From Mactra quadrangularis (lineage: Eukaryota > Mollusca > Bivalvia > Venerida > Mactridae), in assembly GCA_025267735.1 (NCBI GenBank), contig CM046309.1:33641202-33705201 (forward strand): DNA of 64,000 nt, in the 5' to 3' direction. Positions 10,529 to 22,182 of the stretch are shown here, piece by piece. Each line of letters opens with the position of its first letter. Position 1 is the stretch's first letter. A program made the position numbers and the translations under genes. The notes under the pieces are model-generated. The model saw only the letters and a program-made list of their open reading frames with translations, searched no databases and was not told the origin of the DNA.

Positions 10529-13389
10529 TACAGTACTTGATTAAAAGTTTGAGTCCAGTGTCTTGACCAGTAGCGATTTGGGACAGTGTGTAGGAGGACT
10601 GAAAGTTGCCATATGACTGAACTGTTGTAGAAATTGGCATATTAAGTGCATGTGTATCATCCACTTCAATACTACTGGTCATTTGAAGCAACATTGATCA
10701 CTTTACTATTATTTAGCTAAACTGTAAAAGTGGAGATGTGTAGTTTGTTATACATGTACCTCAAATGCCGTGGGTAATTATTTCATTGAAATGAAATGCG
10801 ACATATGTCTGGAATATTTAACCGATTTGTCATAGGTGAAATATCTTGAGTGTCTGTTGTCATGAAACAAGTATTGATGACGACAAGTTCGCCGTGTACC
10901 ACATGAGAAAACAAACTAGCATTGAATATTAAATGGCAAATTGTCAATGTGAGATGCTATTTTAGAACAGGATGTCATTTTGTTTGTTTGGGAGGTTCTT
11001 ACGGCACATCAGCACAACACGTCATTGAATCGCTACTTGCGTTTATAGTACTAGTAGTAGGAGACTTATATAACTTATCGTCCAAGAGGTGTTGCTGGTT
11101 TGAGCATCTCCCGGACTGGTTATATCTCCCCATGATAATTCGACAATAATGTCAACTTTCCTCAAGTTTGATAAACATGTATGTAGAAAAAAGGAGTGTC
11201 AACATAAAGAAGCAACTATAAAACAGAGACCTTCTTGGTTTAGGCTATTTGGAAATACCAAGTTTTCATACTAAATACATTTATTTTTTAACATACAGTA
11301 AATTACATGTAATCACTCTCGAGTCCGTTTTTATGTTCCAGTACTTAGCTAGTAGGATAAAGTTTCTTGCCCAAGGAAAGAATGATGTGTTGTGTGATTT
11401 GAAACAACAAATAGCTGGTTATCTAATGATTACCAGTCAAAGTTTTGTACCCCTAGACCACGGAATTGGAGACTCTTTCATACCGACAGTATGTAGTGCA
11501 TACAAACGAGCACTTAAATATTGCAATGGGGTTTAATACGTCGAATTTCCAACAGTAAAAATGTGCTCACATCGCTTTAATTTTAGCATCGTTCTCTTGT
11601 TGTTGAACAAGCGGAGTAGTTTTCAAGTTTCTGTTTGCATAAAACAACCGTCAGAAAATTGAAAACATTTTTAGTTGAGACTATAAAACCAATCTGTTTG
11701 ACAATTTGTAAGACTAGACAGTAATATATCAACATCAATCTTCTGGGATACTTAACACACAAATGAGTCTCCAGTAAATGAATCATAGCAATTTGCAGTC
11801 CTGCATATTTGTCAGACAATAATGTAAAAAATCAAAATTGGTAAAACGCTTACTTAATTTTTGTCATATTGTAATAGAATACAAGTACGTTAATACTGTT
11901 GAGGGTTACATATTATTTCAATTAGTATTGAAGCTGAATATTCGAAAACAATGAGTCTGAAAACATGTAGAAAACAGCTACAGTCAAACAAGTAGTCACT
12001 TGAACATCAATCGCTCGCCTTGACTATAACATGACAAAGATTGATTTTACCGGAGTATGTATTTAAGTATTGTAAATAACTTAACATTATACCTGAAATC
12101 AAATTAATCATTCACATGGACTTTGTAGTTGTCAGCTTCTGGCCAAGGGATGTGCTAAGTACTAGTAAAAGGCTTTGGTCATGAGATTAATGTCTCTCCA
12201 GTGACAATGTGAAGGACAACTGACCACTGCATCTTGATTAAAAAAAGTGAAATGCAGCCTATTGATTTATTCAGTGATAACATAACTTTTCTTGAAAAAG
12301 ATGATGAAGATGATCAAACGACTTTTGTCCTCAATGAAAATCCAATCGCTTATTCATTTAGTTCCCGTTCAATTTGAGCTCGAGGGACGTTGGCAAGGGC
12401 CATTCACTGAATAACCATTACATATTTACGTTATATAAGCTTGTATGTCTTTCAAAACTTAACGCAAGAGAATATAATGTGCCTTCCTATGTATGACTAT
12501 ATGATATAATTAATAAAAATAAGAAAAAATAAAAGTAACCAAAATAGAAATGCTTCGTATTAAAAAACAATGGTATTAAGGGGATGTAATGCTGAATTTT
12601 GTGGAAGTAAAATATTGAATTTTAGCTAGACGCGTTTCGTAAAAGTAGTCTCCCTGTGATAAATTTATATCGCAATTCTATATGGTTTTTTATGGTTTCG
12701 ATACAATATATAGCGCATGCGTAACGTTTCACGACAAATAGATTTTAAAGTGCAGTCCCAGTAAATAATTGATATCAGCGTAACATACATATAATAGCGT
12801 CAAAAAAAATATTTCTAAGACAATGAATTTAAGACGACACTCAAGACAGTACTTTCTTAAGAGAAATATCGACATGAAATGTAAAAGGCAATGCTAAACT
12901 GGAAATGTCAAGAGTTTAATTTAAATCATCGTATTTTTCTTGGGTACAATTGTTCCATTTTCAAGTATAGTAACATTTTTCTCAGGTTGGATTTTAGTTC
13001 AAGTTCTCGAACTCTATTGCGCTGATAAAATAATTCAAGCTAGGCGCTCTCTTATACTGCTACTCATCCAAACTCGTGTCTGTATTTTGTTCAACGACAA
13101 AGTAGCCAACTGTAAGTTTTTACTTAGTAATATACTTAACGTTATATCACAATCAATTGAATAATTTAAGTTGCCGTTCCAGTTTTTTGGCAACATAAAT
13201 GCAACATATTAAATGCAGGAACTTTTTGGTTATGGGTAAATTACATGTTGTGTAGCCAAGTTCAACAAAATGACGTTATTTAAATAACTAAAAATATCAA
13301 TATTGAAAACAGGCTTAGTTTAATAAATTCAGACATTAACCATTGGTTTATATTGGCAAGTTTTAAGTTTATCGAATACGTTAACAAGA

Positions 13390-13740
13390 CATATTTTTAA
13401 ACAAATATTCGGCGCTATGTAGGGTTAATTTTGTTTGAAGTATAAAAAGTCATTATTCGCTGTTCAGTCATACCGCCAGGAGCATAACTCGACGAATGTA
13501 TAATCAATTAGCATAGTGAGTCACACATTATACACAGACAAAATGATCAGCAACTACTGTCCCTGCTACGCGCCTGTTTATCACAAATAGCCAATGGTAC
13601 AAGATTTATATCTATATCTATTTCTCTATACCGGAAGAGAATTTCATAGGACAAACAGGTATGAAGAGCAAATTGGTTTATTTTAAATATACATGTATGT
13701 CGAAAATTGGCAGACAGCTGCGCAAAATTGATGAATGTTT
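13390..13740 (+). repeat. Ancient internal module of part Y, copy 1
   Basis: Shares with 17320-17690 the ordered landmarks ATTCGGCGCTATG.AGGGTTAAT, TTTTGTTTGAA, ATACCGGAAG, GACAAACA, CAGCTGCGC. It is strongly diverged. Confidence 0.65.
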
Positions 13741-16700
13741 CTCTATAGAATCACATAAAGTAATATTTGTTACGACCATGTATGGCATTATGTTGTCATA
13801 AGTAAATATAGACATCTTTAAGTTATTTTACTTACATAATGTAGTGCTAAGTAAATATAGACATTTCAAATACATTCTATTCACGAAAGAAATTACAGTA
13901 CACTATTTTGTAGTGGAATAAAATACAGGTGTGAATTTGGATCAGCTTCAATTACAATGGCAATACATGTACCTCGTGACTATGACATCACAAATGTTAC
14001 TGTTTAAAGAAGAAACCAGCAAAAAGTCAGCCTCAAATCAGAGTTTTAGAGACCTGTAAGTATTTTAATACTTGGTATTTGGGATGCCATAATCACGTTG
14101 TGTTGCCACAGTGTCACTGATCGAGAATGAAGGCCTGTTAACATTAAAATTATATAATTGCTTTACCAGGCTGGCTCCTGCAGTTGATGCGTAAAACTCA
14201 TCAAAACCATTAGTTTCGCAGGTGTAAATACCAAAAAAGCTTGTTCAATTGTGTTGTTATTGAAAATATTTTCTAAGAGTCGGTTCTATAATGTCATAAA
14301 AATAAACAATGAAATGTTATTATTCTAGAATATTGTAGGATGCAGGTGATTAGTAAAATGATGTACGTCTTCAACACATAATAACCCAATAGCAGCTGGT
14401 AGTTGTCGTACGTGTTTTATGTAATTTCATTGTTTGGTTTTCATTAATCATAAACATAGAAAATCATCTGCTGAGGTAAGTGCTAGATAATTATACATAA
14501 TGTATAAATTTCCACTGAAAAGATCACCTTGGTCAGTGCAAAATCGTTTTATAAGTTCTAAATGCTTAATTTTGAGAAGAAAATGGTGCCTTCATTAAAA
14601 CCATTCTGTTATTACGTTCAACGATTTTGATGGTCCTAAAAGTGGAACTTTACTGTTCTAAAGTAACAGTTCTACAGTTCTCGTATATTTTGCTAAAGAA
14701 AACATATTTCTAGAATTTTAACACAAAATTAATCAAAACCTGATTATTTTCCTTCAAACCGAAGCATGTCGACAAAAAAGCAAATAAATATAATGTTATA
14801 AAGTAAATGTGCATAGCAACTTGCATTTAGGGAATTTTCTTTCCATTGCCACTTGTCGAATATAAGTTTAATATACTGTAGGTCTACTCCCGACTGTCGA
14901 CTGATTTATCAATTCGTGTTTTTTTACGACAACAAAATATAAATAGCAGACGACAGGAGATTGATGACATAATCATGTTCCAAACAAAATGAGATAATAT
15001 TGCCAACAAAGTAATCACCCATTCATATGTTACCGTGTAGTTTGTGCTGGGACAAGCAACTGTTAATATAATTTTAATAAACTTTTGACCTTATCAGGTA
15101 ATTCTTTCTGATACTTTTTTAAAAAATAGGAATTAAAAATGTATTATCGTTTGGATACTACAAAATGTAACTTGTATCTTTTCATAAAAATTGTACGCTG
15201 CAAATTCAAACAAATAATTAGTATATGCTTATGACTAATAAACAGGTAACAGTTATGGCAATTTTCCTTCCTACTACTAATTCTCAATTATACACGTCAG
15301 TTGTCAGTAACTGATGAAAATATGTGTGCTTACTGCTTAACAACTCAAATACAGTGATCTTTGTTTTTTTCCGGTAAAGTGAGTAGATTGATTTACCGCC
15401 GTGTTATGACCAGTACAGCCGTTGCTATGACGGTAAACCTAACCATAAAAATCTTATTGTGTCAATGAAAACATTCATGTTTTATGAACAAGTGTCCAGG
15501 AACTGAAGTAATGGCTAATTGTAACGTCTGCAATCCTTTTTTAGGCAAGTTTGACTGGCTTTGATCAAAACGTGGAAGTAAAAGTGCCTGTTAGTCGAAT
15601 ATAAACAAGTTTTATGGTGACAAATGACATTTAAAGTTGACAAATGGAATTTATTTCAGACACAGTATTTGGAATGCTCTTAACACTATAACATTATTGC
15701 TTCAAGTCGTGATCGTATTTTAGAAATAAATGTGAGAGAAAATTTGAATAATGAAATCGTGAAAGAAGTGATTGACATTGATATTGTCATCTTGAAAATT
15801 GAATCTTCAAGTTTTTATGCGATTGAATTGTTGAAGGTTCTGTATTTTCAAAGCGGCGATGTTCGACAGCTGTATATAACAAAAGAAATTGTTAATATAA
15901 AACCCAATTAAAACAAATCATGAAAAAAAATATATTTGTATTTACAAAGTAGAGTCAAACACTTTCAAATATAGCATATGTCAGGTTTTTTATGTATAGC
16001 TACGGCGTTAAACACAAAAAGTCACATTGGAGTCGCTGATAATATCCACTTTGAATGGAAATAATTACACTACACTAAGCGTTATTTTTTAAAACTGTGG
16101 TGTATTTTAAAATAGTATTACGTATACAATATACGTATACACGTTTCAAGGTGTCATGACTAATTAAGGGCTTGTAATTTATGAACGTTGTATACCAATA
16201 GACAAATAGTGAGCAAATAGCATCTAGCAATTACGAAGGTGTAGTGTACAGTGATGGGGCGACAGATTTTGTCGACACAAGCTAACGTTTTTTTCTGTAA
16301 AAAGTACACTTGAGTATTAAATTGAAAGTATTTTCAACCTTCTATGTGTTGATTTATAAAACTTCTTGTCGTCATTTGCTATTTTCTAAATGAGTTTCTG
16401 ACACCTTAAAGTAATTGCAATCGGTAGAGTTCATATTGCGTTGCTTGTTCAAATCAAGCATTTCGAAATTCGTAGAAACTGAATCTCTGAGAGTTCGAAC
16501 TCTTACACTAAGATGCCTATTTATTAAAACAGAATTGCTTATACCTTCGCTCATTATTCGAACCGTTGTAACAAGAAAATACACAGCATATAGGGATTCG
16601 CAGGTTATATCATAGCATGTTCACCACAAAGAAAACAAACACTTTTTTAAATTCTTGCAGTACCCTAAAAATGAACACTGTTGTTGTTTTAGAACATGTG

Positions 16701-17319
16701 ACTATTCACCCCGGTTACCTTAAGTTAAAGATTTTGGTAAGCATTTTGCACAAAACAAGTGCGGAATGAATACCTTAAAACCTTTTGTATGTATCTTATC
16801 ACTTTTTGGACTATTTTTCGATCGAGAGAAATAAACCTAATGTTTAGTTTCTTTCTTACCCAACCTTTTCCATCATTACCAAGTCACAGCAGTAGATCAA
16901 GAATAGGTCATAAAAGATACATGAATATTGAATAATATCATCCATCTATCATAGGAAAGAACAAAAACTGACACAACAATGGTATTGAACTCGTCATATT
17001 AATAGTTTTATCACCTAATTACCATCTGGTTCCTACATTTATATCTATGATATATGATAGTTTTGCGAGAGGATTCATACCACACACTGTGTTATAACTT
17101 CTAAACATGTCAATATTTCATCCCGCACCTTTACTCATAAATGTACTACAGTTACTAGTACATGTATTATACACTGGATTTATTACAATTTGAAGGATCA
17201 TTGGTAAAGTTTTCAGGAATGATCCCGAAATTTAAGAATTTTGAGATCTGAAATTGATTTCTCTTGTGGAAAATGCTGTATCCACGATACTTACAAAAAT
17301 TTGGGATTTGAAACAAGAT

Positions 17320-17690
17320 ATTAAAAAATATATATTCGGTGCAGTGCATGGTTGATTTTGTTTGAATAATAAAATTAATGTAGCCAGCGAATATGACTTT
17401 GAACTACCATTAATTTTAGACAGTTTTCTTAACTTGTTTCCGAGATCCGCATATTGATATTTTTGGACCGTATACTAAACTTTTTATCGAGACCCGCATA
17501 TTGAAAATTTTGAACCGTATACATAACTTATTTTCGGTACAACCAATGGTACCATATACTTTATTTATTCCTCAATACCGGAAGGAAAATAGACAAACAG
17601 AAATGGTAGCAAATTGTATTGGTTAAAATATACAATGTAGGTCAGCTGCGCCGAAAAAAATACATCCACGGGATAGTTTCGAGTAAGTAA
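17320..17690 (+). repeat. Ancient internal module of part Y, copy 2
   Basis: Partner of 13390-13740. It contains a ~48-bp tandem duplication (CCGCATATTGA...CCGTATAC occurs twice, 17440-17535). Confidence 0.65.
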
Positions 17691-19395
17691 TACAAAACAA
17701 CATTAGGCATATTGATATGACTGGCATCATCGGTAACACGGGGTTACCGTCAACGATAATATTCATAACGTATGAGTACCGTCGGTTACAGACGATGATG
17801 ACTAATGGTTAAATGTCTTAAATTCAATGTACCACAAAGTTTGAAGAGTCTTAGCCGCACCATAACAATGACATGCTCACTAAACTTTCCTGAATGATTA
17901 ATTTGATTTTAAAATCAAGAACAACTTACATTCTTCTAAGCGATGTATTTTATATTTCAAAATAACATGGTTTAGATGAAATGATCCGACGTGAGTTGAC
18001 TGCCATATAAACTTATTCTATTGCAGAGGATTTAAATGAAATTAGGGCTTTCAGAAGAATGTAACGCTGAATAAAAGAGACCTCATTGAGAAATCTTTGA
18101 ATGTGAAAAATAAATCCTGAAAGGAATAATTTTACTTCTCCTGAAAACGCATTAAGACCGTTTTTATCCTATCTATTCGGTAACAGATTTACTTCAAATT
18201 ATTTTGTCATGATGAATGCATTATCTTCATCATGTTAAAATTAAAGCAAAAATTCACATTTTTGTGACATCCGTGCAATTTCTGAATCCAATATGTTTCT
18301 TTTTGTCATGTTAAAATTTAGTAAAAATCTTCTTATGAACGTGTTCTCGTTTCATTCCAGCTACAAAAAGGAGGAAACTACTGGATATATTAATCGCAAC
18401 ATGTTTTTGAATGCCTTATGACAAGAGTACGACACCATATTTATAATACATGTAAATTTTAATTACATGTTCAATCATAGTAATTAAAACAAGTTACTTC
18501 TGGCGTTTTTCCTTTTAAAACTTCTCATTATTACTTTACATTATTACTTCACTCTATTCTCATGTGCAATTACAAGATTCACTCATTTATAGTAAGGTTA
18601 CACTTATTGTTCTGAAGGCATTGATTTGCTCTCTTGTAAACATTGAACTGCAAAAACCTTATGTCTTAGGCGTAAGAAGAAAATTACTAGAAAAAGATAT
18701 AAATAATAGAGAGAAATGCGTATAGTTCCGTAAACAATTAAGTAAACAATGAGACATACAATCTAAGGGTTAGGGTTATTGACATAGAATGATCTCTGAT
18801 TAATCAAGTACGATAATCAATTAATTGACGAGAACTAGATGTGAACTTTCAGTCCTGCATAATTTTCTTTACTACTTGTGGAAACATAAACATAGTATAA
18901 ACTTAAACATTGACATTTCATTTAAAATCACCAGAGTACTTAACCACAACATTTGTTTTGTCTCTTTAAATACCATATTATCATGTTATTTGAATATTAA
19001 ATGTATTCCTGAAGGAGGAGGTCTCAGAAAATTCCATTTTGTCCATACGTGATATGAACAGTGCATTAAAGCATCAAACTTACATTTTGATATGCAGAGA
19101 GTTTTTACCCTTGATATAAATCCCTTTAGTGATTTAAAAATGACATTAATACTACGATATAAACTTCAAATATAAAAAGTAAAGGCAATAAAATGAGACT
19201 ATCACCTTAATAAAAGTGTTTTATCATGCCAGCATTTAAAGTTCTCGATCTGTTACAACGATTGCATGTCAGCTCATCACAATCTTAAATGACCATAGCG
19301 GATAGTTTTAGTCGAAGTCGGAAAAGGAATTCATTTCGACATGCAAATGTGACAAAATTTAATACTTAGAAATAGAATTACCGTCAGACAGGAAG

Positions 19396-19404
19396 TATAA
19401 AAGG
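19396..19404 (+). promoter_or_regulatory. TATA box-like TATAAAAGG (unit B)
   Basis: Same element in unit B, with conserved flanks. Confidence 0.35.
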
Positions 19405-19566
19405 CTCTTAACAAATACTAAAGTACAGATTTGCGTGAGTAGACCCCAAACAATAAATCTAGGAAGAGAACTTGTTGACACATTAAATGCCTTAACTGAC
19501 ATATTCTCTATCATTTCACGTATGCTGTGGACAGCCTTTTAACATTCCGAGTATAGTCAGCGAGGA

Positions 19567-19617
19567 ATGGATGAAGTAAAGCTGAAGGAAGAACGTAGTT
19601 CCTTGAATGTATTTTAA
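19567..19617 (+). CDS. Possible 16-codon small ORF (unit B)
   Basis: Reads MDEVKLKEERSSLNVF. Counterpart of 780-830. Confidence 0.15.
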   Translation: MDEVKLKEERSSLNVF

Positions 19618-21258
19618 AACTTACTTGGTTTAATATATATTACTAGCTGGCTTAATGACCCTTCATTTGTATGTAAATTTATCTTTAATGCAATCTTACG
19701 ATGTGTGCCAATAAATTATATCAAACTAACAAATACTTAGCCAGATTCTGATGGTATGATTGTTCTACACACCTAATTAGAAAATGTTAAAAAAGTTTTT
19801 AGCTCAATGCATCATCTTAAAACTAGCATGCAAAAACTTACCAGCCCACTCTGAACGTTCTAATCACATTGACCACAATAGAGCCCATTAATGCTCTAGA
19901 GACTAGATCATTAATGCTGTAGAAGCGCTTCGTCCTATATTAGTCTACGGACAACTATATGACTGAGTTGTTAGGGCATTGTGATTACCTTCAAAACAAA
20001 TTTCGTAAAGTCTTTATGGCATTTGTTCATTATACTAATCTTCACAGTTTTTGAATATGTATTGGTTGCCTCGGGTTGGTAGCTTTTCCATATTAATCTA
20101 TTAAATTAAGTAAATTATACTTAAACTCTCATTCATTGATTTTATTGAACATAATAAGGAACAAAAAGAACATAAAGCTAACCTGCTAGACATATTTTAG
20201 GAATATTTACCACGATCTAATTAAAAACAAAACATTTCACTCCATATCTCCAGGGAAAAGACATTGGTGACATTTAGGCTATGACGATGTTTGATAAATA
20301 TATTTCAATTGAGAGAACATATTTGTTTTCATTGACACAATACATTAAAGAAATGAAATTTCTTATGTTATATGCAATGAAACTAAAACCGACATTAAAC
20401 AGTTTTAGGTAAGTATTCTGCAGTAAAAAGGAGCGACTTCTTTTAAGACATACTCTTTGAGCTATTTGCCTTGATGAATCCCTCAAGCAAGTTATTGAAA
20501 TAATGTAAAATGACAATTTTGACTTAAAGTTTAATAATTTTTAGTTAAGATATTTAGCTTATAACATACCGGAGTTATGGCCATATATAGATCTGATCTA
20601 CGTTTGTTGAAAATTTAAAAGCAATTGGATGAAACATTAAAAATGGGTTTGCAATATTAACGGAGTTGAGAACGTATTTTTGACTGTATTTATATTTAAC
20701 CTAATTAATTGTAACAGTTGCACAATATGACCGTTTGGTGTTTATTTTAAACATAAGTTTGGTGCTTGTATATCATCAAGCGAAATCAATAAAGATTTAA
20801 ATAAAATGTTGAACTTTGATAACTGAAATATGTACTATGTACATATGAATACAATACATATATTGAATTGTAAGCGTGTTCAATATAGCATTTCAGAAGA
20901 GAAAAGTATATTTTACCTCAAGGAGTTTCAAAAGAGATGTACATGTATGTTATACAATACTTAATGTGTTAAGCTTAAATAGGCCATTTATTATCAAGTT
21001 ATATGATATGCAAAGGCGAATTATTTAAAAAAAAAACAATGATTACGAAATAGGTAACAAAGTACAATATTGAAACATTAAATATACATCTCATATTTTG
21101 CAGGCAGTATTCCAGCAGCACATCCTTTCATTTAATTTAAAGAATAATTGATTTCTGATTTGAATAATATAGTTTTTTGATAACGTAGTTTATTTGGATA
21201 GCAAGTTAAAAAACATATATCTCTCTACTCTATGGCGCATCAAACTATTGTGTATCTT

Positions 21259-21262
21259 TAAT
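21259..21262 (+). other. Target site duplication, left (TAAT)
   Basis: TAAT precedes the left tip. The uninterrupted site in unit A reads CTTTAATGTATAC (TAAT at 2474-2477), and so does unit C (53764-53767). Confidence 0.8.
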
Positions 21263-21492
21263 AACACAGTCCGGAATACGTTTGCGAATCCGGAAATCTT
21301 GCAAACTTACTTTTTTTATTTTTCAACCGATTAATTTCAAATTTTCAATAAATGTAGATCTACACATGGGCATAACACCAGTAAAATTTCATCCAGATAT
21401 CTTTACTAGAAATATGTTTAATTTCAAGTCAAAAGTCAAAATTCCCATGGGAATCAGCAAATTCCCATGGGAGAATGGCTCTCCCATGGGAA
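21263..21492 (+). repeat. Left terminal inverted repeat
   Basis: Pairs with 33486-33714. It contains AACACAGTCC at the tip, the palindromic AGATCT near the middle, and three CCATGG-centred octamer pairs at its inner end. Hand alignment gives 14 mismatches over about 229 positions and essentially no indels. Confidence 0.93.
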
Positions 21493-21542
21493 TCCCATTT
21501 AGAATGTGGGAATTTTCTCCCATGGGAGAATTCTCCCATTTC
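21441..21542. repeat. Octamer palindrome array, left outer
   Basis: At least four inverted octamer pairs built from TTCCCA/TGGGAA or TTCTCCCA/TGGGAGAA, meeting at CCATGG or GAATTC. The outer part belongs to the left TIR. The inner part (TTCTCCCATGGGAGAATTCTCCCA, read as three consecutive octamers) extends beyond it. Confidence 0.85.
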
Positions 21543-21649
21543 TAATTCCATTAATAAAGGTCACAACAAGGTAAAAATACAGATTTGGCATCATACTGAT
21601 GTTCTTAACAAGAATGTGAAAAAAAATATTTAAAAAGTCCAATAATAAA

Positions 21650-21828
21650 AAATTCCCATATTTTAGAATGGGAGAATTCTCCCGTGGGAGAAATCCCATA
21701 TTTCAGAATGGGAGAATTCTCCCGTGGGAGAAATCCCATATCGCATATGGGAGAATTCTCCCGTTGGAGAAATCCCATTTTCAAAATGGGAGAATTCTCC
21801 CGTGGGAGAAATCCAATTTTTTCAATGG
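21650..21828. repeat. Octamer palindrome array, left inner (~40-bp period)
   Basis: Four tandem units of about 40 bp. Each holds TGGGAGAATTCTCCCG followed by TGGGAGAAATCCCAT and a short AT spacer. In this array the head-to-head joint is CCCGTGGG instead of CCCATGGG. The last unit has decayed. Confidence 0.85.
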
Positions 21829-22182
21829 TAGAATATTCACAATGAAAAACTATGGAAAAAATTTAAGGGAAATTTGATATTGGGTTGAAGTTTCAAAAGA
21901 TGGCTTGTATTTTTTTTTGAACGATTTTAAAGTCTAAAATAGTAAATGCTTACAGTTGATTCTTTTTCATTTCTTAAATGAAGTTTTCATTTAAAAAATA
22001 CTATACTTATAATGATTTGTTGGTTGTAAATATATTACATAAATGTAAATTTGTTAACCTGCTTCTATGAATACATTTTGTAGATGAGGATAATGCAATA
22101 ACTTGAATACAGACTTCCCTAGATTTTAAGTTTCATAAAAAATAAGGAGTAGATAACACTATTATTCTATCACTTATATCAC
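21829..22182. other. Spacer between octamer array and satellite
   Basis: AT-rich element interior. No gene, repeat or motif was recognised. Confidence 0.6.

Larger units (their letters stand above)
1..18786 (+). repeat. Tandem unit A (~18.8 kb)
   Basis: First copy of a long direct repeat. The sequence at position 1 recurs at 18787 and, more diverged, at 51258. The unit has two parts: X (1 to ~11829), about 99% identical to unit B, and Y (~11830-18786), about 85-90% identical to unit B with many indels. It lacks the 12.45-kb insertion of unit B and has one copy where B has two of a ~0.69-kb module. I find no supportable protein-coding gene. Contents are two tRNA-like sequences, internal ancient duplications, a short tandem duplication and several conserved noncoding blocks, listed separately. 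The start at base 1 is the window edge, so the true unit boundary is unknown. Confidence 0.93.
11830..18786 (+). repeat. Part Y of unit A (diverged segment)
   Basis: From about 11830 the match between units A and B falls from about 99% to about 85-90%, with frequent indels, and stays low to the end of the unit. The segment has no recognisable gene. It contains two old internal copies of a ~0.35-kb module (about 13390-13740 and 17320-17690), a short direct repeat around 13800-13880 (the phrase AAGTAAATATAGACAT occurs twice), and a ~48-bp tandem duplication at about 17440-17535 (GAGACCCGCATATTGA-like). Confidence 0.8.

Noticed and set aside
10398..10694. 98-codon minus-strand frame
   Set aside because: It reads through a tRNA-derived repeat (VPGSIPTRG-type phrase), a well-known source of spurious frames.
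21499..21877. Frames rich in MGEFSRGRNP-type repeats
   Set aside because: They are translations of the octamer palindrome array and occur on both strands equally.
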